In this document: piece after piece, positions 19,402 through 28,950 of the stretch
How the letters are laid out: every line of letters begins with the position of its first letter
Position numbering within the stretch: the first letter of the stretch is position 1
Source: Aptenodytes patagonicus
Lineage: Eukaryota; Chordata; Aves; Sphenisciformes; Spheniscidae
Assembly (NCBI RefSeq): GCF_965638725.1
Contig: NC_134950.1
Coordinates: 81,394,657-81,458,656, forward strand
Length of the DNA stretch: 64,000 bases
Reading direction: 5' to 3'
Notes under the pieces: model-generated
Seen by the model: only the letters and a program-made list of their open reading frames with translations
The model's database searches: none
What the model was told of the DNA's origin: nothing
Made by a program: the position numbers and the translations under genes

Positions 19402-22400
19402 CTGAAACAAAAACACAAACATTGTGTGTGCTGTTAGGCTCAGACTGACAGGATCTGAAGGGGAAAAAAAAGAAAAAAAAAAAGGCTTGGCAAATGGAAA
19501 GCTCTCATTAAATGTAATCATGTCCTCTTCTAAGGAAAGAAAGTAAAGGTAGTTTATTTCCCCTGCTGTTTCAGTCAAAGTCTTGTCACGCGGTGCCATA
19601 CTGGCAATTAGTTTAGGATGAATGGCATCACTGTGTAATGAAGCCAATTTTGAGACAAGCATGCATTCCCATCCATGCAGTTATCTATCTATCTACAGCA
19701 TTTCTTCCCTACATGGTAGGGACAATGCAGCATTTCTTCTGCACAATAGCCTAAGTCTTTGCTCAAACACAGGTCCCACACACCTATGGTCTTGCAGATG
19801 CAAATGTGCCCTTGTTGATGGTATTAGAAGGTGTGACCTAGATTTGTTTTCTTTTGCCTGAAAATATGTCCAGAACTACTGAAGAGTAACAGCATTGTTT
19901 TGAAGCACCTACCATGGAAAAGCTAGTCAAATGATTGTATGTATATACACATACATACGGCTGAACATGAGCCGGCAGTGTGCCCAGGCGGCCAAGAAGG
20001 CCAATGGCATCCTGGCCTGTATCAGAAATAGTGTGGCCAGCAGGAGTAGGGAAGTGATCGTGCCCCTGTACTCGGCCCTGGTGAGGCCGCACCTCGAATA
20101 CTGTGTTCAGTTTTGGGCCCCTCACTACAAGAAGGACGTTGAGGTGCTGGAGCGTGTCCAGAGAAGGGCAACGAGGCTGGTGAGGGGTCTGGAGAACAAG
20201 TCTTATGAGGAGCGGCTGAGGGAACTGGGGTTGTTCAGCCTGGAGAAAAGGAGGCTGAGGGGGGACCTTATCGTGCTCTACAACTACCTGAAAGGAGGTT
20301 GTAGCGAGGTGGGTGTCAGTCTCTTTTCCCAAGTAACAAGCAATAGGACGAGAGGAAATGGCCTCAAGTTGCATCCAGGGGAGGTTTAGATTGGATATTT
20401 GGAAAACTTTCTTCACTGAAAGGGTTGTCAAGCATTGGAAGAGGCTGCCCAGGGAAGTGGTTGGGTCACCATCCCTGGAAGCATTTAAAAGATGTGTAGA
20501 TGTGGCGCTTAGGGACATGGTTTAGTGGTGGACTTGGCAGTGCTAGGCTAATGGTTGGACCTGATGATCTTAAAGGTCTTTTCCAACCTAAATGATTCTA
20601 TGATATTAGTGAAACAAATAATCTTATTTATTAAGTCCCAGTGCAAACTAGAGCAGAAATCAGCATTAGACATGACAAGCACACGTAACTGGTTAAATGG
20701 ACAATATGTGCCCCTATGCATATGTTGATTGAGAAGTAAAATAGCCTGCGACAGTACTGTGCTAATCCTGTAGCGTGCTGTTCAAGGTGTCACCTTTCAG
20801 ATGTGAGAGTAAAGTCTGGATCACAGTCTACGATCTCACAGCACGTTCTGTTTAGTATTAGTAGCGTCATGCCACTGGCTTGTTATACTGTGTATGAGAT
20901 TAGCCTAGCTTTTTAACTGGACTAGATATTCTAGTTCTCTGCACTAAATCTTGTAGCCAATGGCTATGGCTGCCTGATTCAGAAGCAGGAGTCAGCTGAC
21001 ACTATTTATGCTCACCTCTCTCTTTTTCTCCGAGAATCTCTGTCTTTGCCTCTTTCATGACTCCTTTTCCGTTTATTTGGACTCCTGCTGGTCTCTCTCT
21101 TATGTCTGGTGCGTTCAGTATCCTTATAGCTTTCTCCAGACTGCCGTGAGTCCACTGAAGCTGACCGCCTGTCTTCCTTTCTGAAAAAAAGGTTATTGAT
21201 TCTATTCAGTAAAAATAGTTTCACAGTCACTATTGTTTTCAGTACCAGTTTTGTAATATAATGACCTACTAACGGTGTAAGACAGAGGATATATCTTTTA
21301 CAGGCCTCTCTGTCTCCCTAAGAAATACAATACCTCCAAAAAGAGGCCCAAAGTCCATGCTCTTGTATGTGCGCATCTCAGCACACTATTTAATCCAGTT
21401 GTTTCTTAGAAACACTGCCGCTCAGCCTTATCATCTCTGCTCATGAAACAGGAGACAGTAGAAAGGGTTCGCTCTGTTTTGCTTTAAATCCCTAACTCTT
21501 CAACCACCTGCCTTAAGCTGCTACCTGCAGTTGGAGAACCCAGCAAGCCTGATCTCCTGTATGGCCTGCCTTTTCATTCACCTTCATTTTAATGCTGAAA
21601 ACAAACAGCTCGACTGTCACCTTTTAGTTTGTTTCAACATTTTCATCTCAAAGATCTCCTGAAGAAGCACAAATAGACTATCACTAGGCCACGATTCCAT
21701 TTTTATTTCAGCGATAAATGTTTGGAAGAGTGTGCAGTGTTGCCTGACACAGGAAGAAATATGTATACATAAAACACACTCCCAGTTAGCACAGCAGCAT
21801 TCACAGTGATAAGAACTGTAAAGGGTCCCCATGTTTAGTAAGTCATGAAAACCTTTTCTCTGAGGTATTTTATATTATAATATATCTACCATAGCATTTC
21901 CTGTGATGTGGTAGGGAAGGGGAAGAAATTGTGTACTTGTATTTTCAAGTGTCGTTCTGTCCCCAGCTATCGCATATATATGCATCTGGACACAGAGGGA
22001 GCAATATTCATTCCCCAGCTCCACTAGAAACTACCCGTTCACCTGGATCACTTGCAACTTACCTCCTTACCCCTGAAAGAAAGTTAGTAATTCATTTTTC
22101 CCCATCCTTCATGCAGACAGAGCTTCTCAAGCAAGAGCTTAACAGAATTAGTATAAAATAAACTGTGTATGTGTCTCAGCCAAGGCTGGTATGTGCTATT
22201 GGAAAGAGGTAATAGGGTAACATTACAGGCTATCGGGCTGCTGACGCCCCTGAGGAATTTGCCAACTGTGACATACCTTCCTGAAGATTTTGACTTCCCT
22301 CCTTCACATATCTCTGCATTATCCAACCTATTCTCCTCCTGCCAGTGATTGCTGAGTTCTTCCATATGCACGCCAATCACATCCCGAATCACCTGGAGAT

Positions 22401-25400
22401 TAAGACATATTAAACACAAACAACAGAAAAAGCAGTATGTCATGGTAGTGGCCTGAACTAGCAACTAGATAGCAGAAGGTAGAGATCTCGAAACAAAATT
22501 CCCCAAAAAACCTACACATCAGATGTTTTGATGGAAAGTCTTATTTGCAGAAATAGGCATTTCAGCATAAGTTTAATAGCATCATTTTACAACAGACAGT
22601 AAACTGTATCTTACTGGTATTTTCACATTCAAGATTTAATAGTCAGAAATGCTCCTGTTAGTTATAACTTGCTGCAACAAACCAACACCAAGAAAAACTC
22701 CTCTATAGTTTGCAACCCTAATAAGGCAGCAGCAGAAGAGACTTTTTCCTTGTCTAAAAGGGTATACCATTGTTTATGCTGATATAAAAGAAGCACTTTT
22801 GTGCAAAAAAATCATAGCTTTCTCTTCAGATACTCACCTCAGTGTAAGACTTCTTTGTTATATGAACATTCTTAGCCCTGTATGACTGCCGCCGCCTTTT
22901 GTAGTCTCGCATTTCAGCCAGAATTTCAAGATGGGACTTTGGACCTTTCTGACTATCATCTAGCAAAAAATTGGTAGTAAAACAAATGGTCATTAGCAGG
23001 ACATTAGCACCTGCAGGTATGCAAGTCTGGTGCTTTATTAATAAGTCTGAAACAAAACATATTGTGTTCTTTCTGAAGTTTCTCCAGTATTTAGTAACTG
23101 TTATGAATTTAGCACAAGCTTCCTCTCCAACCTTCTCGCTAGCTGTTTACACAAGACTGAAAAGCCACCGAGCAAATGTTGTTATGCGATCTCGATCTCC
23201 TGACAGTGATCCAAATCAGTATACGGGCTTGTGATTTGGTCAGACGCCTACAAAATACAGGCCTTGTTTTCAAAGCCAGTATTACAATAAGACACAAAGA
23301 TTGAGAAAGCCAGATTATGTAAAACATTTACCCGTGTAGATGACAAACGCTATCTCCTACCTCCTAGGCATAGCAAGGCCCACAGGATAACACAGATGCT
23401 TATGTTGCACTTGGTATAGTTACAAACCGGCATGACTCAACAGGGATGAGAGGCCTCAGTCCAATACACCCATTTGTATATTGCTCAAGAGCTCCATCCT
23501 GCCAACCTTTCGTGTTCGGCTTTTACTCTTAAGTGATCTTTAATCTCATAATCTCTTATAGCAAATACCGTTCCAAGCTGCGCAGTAAGTTGTCAACATT
23601 AAGCAACCTGAAGTCACTTGCAGCAAAAACGAAAGATCCATCCACTAAGATACACACAGTACGTGTGCAAAAGAGCAGAGCACCAAGGCTTTCTCAGAAG
23701 GAAAACAACATAAAGGATAGCAAACTAATGTTTTCTGGTGCCAGGTCTTCGTTGTGGCTTTTAAGAACAGTATGCTTTTCACAATAAAAATAGCACAAGC
23801 AATTCTGTTTGGCTTTCAACAAAACTCATCTAATTACACAAAGTGAAAGTTCTGAGCCATAAATTCAACAATAGACTGCTCTTCAAACCTTGGGTGATTT
23901 TCGCTGCTAAATCCACAAAGAGGTCACTGTCATTTTCCGTGATTTGGGATCTAGACCTCTGTTTCTTTGTTTCCTCAACAACATAATCATAAAGAGCAAG
24001 GCGATCAGCTTGAGTCAGGTCACAGGTGAAACGCTTGTGATTTTGAGGAACTTCTACAGGCAGTAATGAGTAAGATCCTGGAGGTTGAAAAGACAGCTGT
24101 TATTAGTAAAACAGCATATTATACAGGAAAACACTGAGAAGCTCGACAAACAAACAATGCAGTAAACACCCATGCTGTTTTCATCCTTCCCTGACATATC
24201 TGTAAGAAGTTTCATCCTTCTTAATTTGAAAGGATAAAAATTGCTCGAAGATAAAAAAAGGCCCAAATCCCTCCCCAGCCCCACGCAGGTTGTATAACCT
24301 CTCTTGACCGCTTACACTGCTAGTTACAGGTTTTCATATGACTTGACGGGAACGTACTAGATTAGATCAAAAGGACACTTTGTATTGTCCCATGAGTTTC
24401 AGCTCTTGGCTTACAAGCTAAAGCAAGAGAGAGGAGGCTGCAGCTCTAACTTGTGGGTTTGTCTCACTCCTAGAATTTTCTGTAAAGTACTAGCTGCAAA
24501 AGACCTGTTGTTCTGCCAACAAGAATGAAAGCTTCTAGTAGACTAGATAACTGGGCGCTGTGCAAATCAGTCTCACTCACACTGTCACTTTCTCTACAGA
24601 GTTTTTATAACAGACTGCCACAGGCATTTATAGCTAAAAGGGCTACAAAGGCACTTTCAAGATGCTCCAGATTAGTTCAGATAACTAACTTTAAAGTTAC
24701 GAAAACAAACGCACTGCCTGCACACTCTTCTTTCGCTGAATGATCAGCCTAGTACTCACTCTTCCCATTCCCCAGTTAAAACACGCATCCTCCAAACAAA
24801 CAATAAATCCATTCTCAATCTATTGCAACAGCAGCAAAGTGACTTCCCCGAAGATACAGGATGCAGTGCTCCAGGATACTGCCTGCAGAAAAGCATTTTA
24901 CTTGAGAACGTTCAAACTCCCAGCAACCATTGACCTGACCTCCATAATCCTGCTCCCCACAACGCAGCTTTCTCCCTGCAAGGCACAGTCCCACACAGAC
25001 GTACACCTCCAGGCAGACAGAAGAGCCAACACATAAGATGGGGTGTATGCAGGAGCCTTTGCAACAGCAAAGCTACTGCTTCTCTAGATTATTCAGCACT
25101 TAATGGAAGCTGGGCAATCTTTCACATCCTGCTTTCACTAAAGACACCAAAGAAGAGGAAGAAAAGCCACAATAACTCTACAACAACAAACCTAAAATGC
25201 AAGATTTCCTCATTACTGTACTTGGGCCTAAACCAGAACTTTTCTAATCCGAACTAACAGATTTAAACATGAACACTAGAATTTTATTTTTAAAATGCAC
25301 TGTTCTTACAGGGTCACGGAAGCCCACAGAAGTGCCCTAATAGTTACAGGCTTGCGATTTTACAAGAATTTCACAACTTGTGATTAAGACCAGCTTTCCT

Positions 25401-28209
25401 GTTCTATTATATAGCTATTCTAATGTTCTAAATATGGTTAGAATTTTTTTAAAAACAAAGAAAATTACTTCCTTTGATACAGTTAGTCAAAAGGAAATTT
25501 ACAATGAAAAATGCTTTCCATTTGTTTCTGTTGCCAAAGACTTTAAATAAAACAAACAATTCCAAGTCAGTAAATCTTACAATAGGCCAAGATGCCACAA
25601 TGAACACCACCCCAATACAGTTTTAGTGTTATCTTCAGAGAAATGCAAGCTTGCAGTGAAAATTGGACAGCAAACACTGGCATCTAGTGGCTCGCTGATG
25701 TATCTTTGCGGTGCACCACTTGATAAAGGGTTTATCTGTTTCTTTACTTGGATGTGCTTGTGTCAGATTAATGAGTTACCACTTCCCTCCAGAGAAAATG
25801 CACCTGACGTGCTCCAAACACAGTGCCCATCACACGAAAGCTCCTTCCCAAGCAACTGTCTGTTGAGGCTCCATTTGCTACGCCAGAGAAACAAAGACAA
25901 CGTGAAAAACTATGCCTGAGCAAGCGCTGCTGTATTTGACTGTCAGGAAAGTCGAACAAATGCCCTTTTCCTTCAGCACATACATGTTTACCAAACTAAA
26001 GGACTACAGACAGTAAATGCTGTATCTTTCAGGTGTTGCAGTAATTTCCAAACCACACACTGCAGCTCTCCAGTGGTTTCTATAGGTAGCCCTACTTTTC
26101 TACTCTGTCTTGGTCTGAACGCGCAAAGAGAAGCATAGCTCAGTCTTAACCTGGTCCCCAGACTGGTCACAAAACCCACTGAAAAATGAAACATAAAGGA
26201 ACTAATGAGCCGAGAGCACTGGCAAAGGACAACATCATATTTGCAGATGTGTCAGTATATTTCTTATACAACTTAGGACAGTCTTGAAACAATCCAACAT
26301 AATAATACGCATGTTGTTTGGGTTTTGATCTGAGGAGTGGTGCACAACCACATACAGCTCACGTCTAGCAATTAATCCTTAAACAAAACATTACATGAAG
26401 AACCATTACGGGAAGAACAAGGCTGGAGGCAGCATTAGGAGAGCTTGGGCCACAAAGAGCAGAAGGGTATCAGAAAAGGCAGGCAGAAAGTAAAGTGCAG
26501 GTAGTGGGATGGGAAGTGAAGGACTAGTGCTTTAAGAAACTCCTGAATTTTGCAGTGTTGATTTTCCAGTCCTGAAGAGAACTAGAGGTGTGAGCAAAAC
26601 AGACTTAAATTCTCTTATCTAGTTGCCCCAAGTAGAGAAAGTAGTTATGCTCCAAAATACACAAGGGAAGGAATATTAAAAAGAAATTAAAAAAAATCCT
26701 CACAGCAGTTCACAAGTAGAATGAAGGAAGCTGCAGGGGGGGAGACAAGAGCAGCTCTCACATAAGAGCTGATAAAGTTGTCTCAGTATCTGCTTGCTAC
26801 TTACTTTCGCTGTAGCCTGTACCTTCTTTCGCACTTTGAGCTCTAGCTTGCTTAACAATATGAAACTGTAGATCTTTATCTGCAGACAGAGAAGACAAAA
26901 ATATCACAGAACTTTTACATCAAGTACTTGGTAGGTTTAGTCTTTATTCCACATCCTCTATTATGAGACTTATGGTATGTTACAGAACGTTGTAGTTTTA
27001 TTTATGCATAAGGGAGAGTCCGATCTAAAAATATCATTTTAATCTATTCCATATTTGAACTGAGGGGAGGAGAAAAAAAAATAAGAAGGAATTCCGGGTT
27101 ACGGGGATATGGAAAAAGAAATGTATGTGTACTGCAATTCTCTTCTGTACCATTACTATATCCCCAAACTCTAGGGCCAGTTTTTCCACCTTCTAAGCAT
27201 ATGTTTTAATACACTTCAAACACTTGAGGCAAGGTGAACATTGGAAGAACCTGGAAAATAACCTAAGAGGGGAAAAAAAAAGACCCTCCATGGATTTTAA
27301 GATGAAAACAGCCAAGTGACCTACAGAACAGAATTACACAGTGACAAATGTGTAATGATGGTAAATTAAGGCAAAGCACAATGGTGAGACAATAAACCTA
27401 CTGGTGGAAACACTCAGTTTTTCTAAGAGGCCTTGGAGAGTTTATGGCTGGCAATGCAGCGGAGTGTGCTACTGCGAGGACCCGGACTCTGCCCCCCGGG
27501 GCATCCCCTCAGCCCCATCCTCTACGCCCCCCAAGGGTCTCCCCTCAGCCCCTCATCCTCTGCCCCCCTCCCCCCCCCCCCAGGATCTCCCTTCAGCCCC
27601 ATCCTCTGCTCCCCCCTCCCCCGGGTCTCCCCTCGTCCGTCTCCCGGGGGCGCGGACGGCCCCGCAGGCAAAGCCCCGCTGCCGCTCACCCATGGCGACG
27701 GTGGGAACCTTCAGGTTTTCGTAGAAAAAGCTGGAGTCGTACATCTCAGCCTGCGGGACCAAGAGGCTCAGTCAAGGCGCCGGGGCCGCCCCCAGCGACA
27801 CCGGCTCCGGGCTCGGCCGCCGAGTCCCTCCCCGGCCGGCGGGGACCCCCCGCCCACGCCCTCCGGCCGCTCCCGCCCGCTCAGCCGGGCAGGAGACACC
27901 CCCAGACCAGAAGCGCCAGCCCCGTGTCCCCCCCGAGCCAGGCAACCCGCCCGGAGCCGGCCCGGGCGCCCACCTCCTCCTCGGCGGAGTAGCCCATCTT
28001 GCGGAGCCGGCAGGACGCGGCGTGCCTCTCCAGCGACGCCCGGGGGACGCGGTGGTGGGCGTCGTAGGGGCACGGCACCCACTCCACCTGCCGACGGGAC
28101 ATGGGTCAGCGCGCACTGCCACCGCCACCCCATTGCCCCCCCCTCCCCGGCGGAGTCCCTGCCGCCGCCTTACCGGGTCCCCGAGCCACACCGCGCAGGT
28201 GGCGGCCAT
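19362..28209 (-). CDS. SNRNP48: SNRNP48 (U11/U12 snRNP 48 kDa protein), complete nine-exon gene
   Basis: Exons in transcript order: 28209-28174, 28087-27974, 27750-27690, 26879-26805, 24077-23889, 22959-22838, 22392-22277, 21180-21016 and 19401-19362. All have AG...GT boundaries and compatible phases, giving about 305 residues (human 339). The product is a subunit of the U11/U12 di-snRNP of the minor spliceosome and contacts the 5' splice site of U12-type introns. Exon 2 carries the CHHC zinc finger, with C, H, H and C all present in [10 protein letters not shown]...RHAASC. Further on, [32 protein letters not shown] and [20 protein letters not shown] match the mammalian protein, followed by an RS/KR-rich tail ending HSHKRRK. 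The start is the first ATG with a strong context (GCCATGG). The N-terminal 12 residues do not resemble the roughly 55-residue acidic/helical N-terminus of human SNRNP48. Confidence 0.95.
19402..21015 (-). other. SNRNP48: SNRNP48 intron 8, carrying a CR1 insertion
   Basis: It runs from donor GTGAGC (21,015-21,010) to the acceptor at 19,402. It contains the CR1 copy at 19,960-20,606, which lies antisense to SNRNP48. Confidence 0.85.
19960..20606 (+). mobile_element. CR1 LINE fragment (C-terminal ORF2 and 3' UTR)
   Basis: The plus strand encodes the C-terminus of CR1 reverse transcriptase ([68 protein letters not shown]). A one-base frame change near 20,370 breaks the frame. The remaining 3' UTR ends in GGTCTTTTCCAACCTAAATG and ATTCTATGATATT, the usual CR1 terminus. 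It is 5'-truncated and lies in the last SNRNP48 intron in the opposite orientation to that gene. It is similar in sequence to the copy at 59.2 kb. Confidence 0.95.
21016..21180 (-). CDS. SNRNP48: SNRNP48 exon 8 (RS/KR-rich tail)
   Basis: The acceptor TTTTTTTCAG and donor GAG|GTGAGC are both clear. It encodes [20 protein letters not shown] and then a basic Ser/Arg/Lys-rich stretch ([14 protein letters not shown]). [12 protein letters not shown] is identical to the human protein as I remember it. Confidence 0.93.
21181..22276 (-). other. SNRNP48: SNRNP48 intron 7
   Basis: It starts with donor GTATGT. AT-rich; I saw no recognisable repeat or RNA gene in it. Confidence 0.8.
22277..22392 (-). CDS. 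SNRNP48: SNRNP48 exon 7
   Basis: It encodes [20 protein letters not shown] and then a more variable [18 protein letters not shown]. The acceptor is CTCCAG and the donor AAG|GTATGT; phase 0 in, phase 2 out. Confidence 0.93.
22393..22837 (-). other. SNRNP48: SNRNP48 intron 6
   Basis: A 445-bp AT-rich intron with donor GTGAGT. Nothing else seen. Confidence 0.8.
22838..22959 (-). CDS. SNRNP48: SNRNP48 exon 6
   Basis: It encodes [20 protein letters not shown], then [21 protein letters not shown], among the best conserved parts of the family. The acceptor is TTTGCTAG and the donor GAG|GTGAGT. Confidence 0.94.
22960..23888 (-). other. SNRNP48: SNRNP48 intron 5
   Basis: The donor is AAG|GTTTGA, the weakest in the gene. 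The intron holds no recognisable element. Confidence 0.75.
23889..24077 (-). CDS. SNRNP48: SNRNP48 exon 5
   Basis: It encodes [39 protein letters not shown] and [16 protein letters not shown], nearly colinear with the human protein. The acceptor is CCTCCAG; phase 1 at both ends. Confidence 0.94.
24078..26804 (-). other. SNRNP48: SNRNP48 intron 4
   Basis: A 2.7-kb AT-rich intron (donor GTAAGT). Small reading frames on both strands have no recognisable domain, and I saw no identifiable repeat or snoRNA box pair. Confidence 0.75.
26805..26879 (-). CDS. SNRNP48: SNRNP48 exon 4
   Basis: It encodes [20 protein letters not shown] and GYSE, matching human KDSQFQIIKQAR. The acceptor is TCTGCAG and the donor GAAA|GTAAGT. 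Confidence 0.92.
26880..27689 (-). other. SNRNP48: SNRNP48 intron 3 with C/G-rich minisatellite
   Basis: The intron is AT-rich except for its first 200 bases after the exon 3 donor (GTGAGC), which hold the minisatellite at 27,488-27,650. Confidence 0.8.
27488..27650. repeat. SNRNP48: C-rich minisatellite inside SNRNP48 intron 3
   Basis: Roughly four degenerate copies of a 35-48-bp unit with the core TCTCCCCTCAGCCCCATCCT followed by a C run. On the SNRNP48 transcript strand it reads as repeated runs of G, so G-quadruplex formation is likely. It begins about 40 bases past the exon 3 donor. Confidence 0.8.
27690..27750 (-). CDS. SNRNP48: SNRNP48 exon 3
   Basis: It encodes [20 protein letters not shown] (human DEMYNPEFFYENVKIPSI). 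The acceptor is CCGCAG and the donor ATGG|GTGAGC; phase 1 out. Confidence 0.93.
27974..28087 (-). CDS. SNRNP48: SNRNP48 exon 2 (CHHC zinc finger)
   Basis: 38 codons, phase 0 at both ends. [20 protein letters not shown] is followed by [18 protein letters not shown]. All four CHHC ligands are present and spaced as in the U11-48K family finger, which binds the 5' splice-site/U11 helix. Confidence 0.94.
28174..28209 (-). CDS. SNRNP48: SNRNP48 exon 1 (start codon)
   Basis: ATG at 28,209 in the context GCAGCCATGG opens 12 codons ([12 protein letters not shown]) ending at donor CCG|GTAAGG. Phase 0 matches exon 2. Two upstream ATGs (28,259 and 28,309) are out of frame, so this start is preferred. 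The intron to exon 2 is only 86 bp. Confidence 0.75.
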
Positions 28210-28950
28210 GGCTGCGCGGCCGCCGAGGTCCCGTGACGGCGGGGCGGGGCCGGCGCCATATTTACTGAGGGCGCTCCCGCCGCAGAGGATGGTGGGGCCG
28301 TGGCGCCATCTTGCCCGGCGGACGGTTCCGGAGGGGAGGGCGCGCTCCCTGCACGCTGCGGGCGGCAGCCCCGCGCCTTCCTAGCGCGGGGAGGAGCCGC
28401 AGCAGCCCCGGCACGGCGCGGCGGGAGACCCGGGGAAGAGCCGGGGCGGAGAGGCCGGACCGTGCCGTGCCTGCCCGGTGCCCGCCCGCCTGCCGTCATC
28501 TCCGGGCAGGTGGCCGTCGGGCAGCCGCCACAGCCGCCAGGGCCCGCGGCGCCGCGAGAGGGCGCCGTCTACCGGCGGGAGGGGGCAACGGCGGCGCGGG
28601 GAGGCCTCGGGTCCCGCCGCCCTCTCCGGGTGCCAGGAAGCGGCCGCCGCGGAGGGGGGAGACCGCAGAGACCGGGGGAGGTGCCGCGCCCGAAATCGTG
28701 CTCTGGGGACCGCCGCCTGTCTCTCAAAGGCGGCGGGGGCAGCTGTGTGCGGGGCTAAGGCCCGGCGGGCACCGGCGGCAGCGGGTTGCCCAGCGCTGGC
28801 GGAAGGGGCTCCTTAGCGCGGGGGCCCGGGCCTGGGCCGGCAGCCTGAGGAAAGCGGCCGCAGCCGGAAACCCGCCCCCGGCTCTGAGCCGGGGCCTCGG
28901 CAGCGGCGGGGTGGGTCCAGGCCTGCTGTGGGGTGTGCCCCACACCTTGC

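Larger units (their letters stand above)
27450..28950 (-). promoter_or_regulatory. SNRNP48: CpG island and promoter of SNRNP48
   Basis: Very GC- and CpG-rich, covering exons 1-3 and about 750 bp upstream. On the transcript strand GCAAGATGGCGCC (28,314-28,302) matches the YY1-type element often found at the start of housekeeping genes. A second TAAATATGGCGCC lies at 28,264-28,252. There is no clear TATA box. Long overlapping reading frames on both strands are a by-product of the base composition. Confidence 0.75.

Noticed and set aside
19931-20389. 152-codon plus-strand frame taken as a host gene
   Set aside because: It is the C-terminus of CR1 reverse transcriptase.
28252-28314. Upstream ATGs at 28,309 and 28,259 as SNRNP48 start codons
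   Set aside because: Both are out of frame with exon 2 and belong to YY1-like promoter elements.
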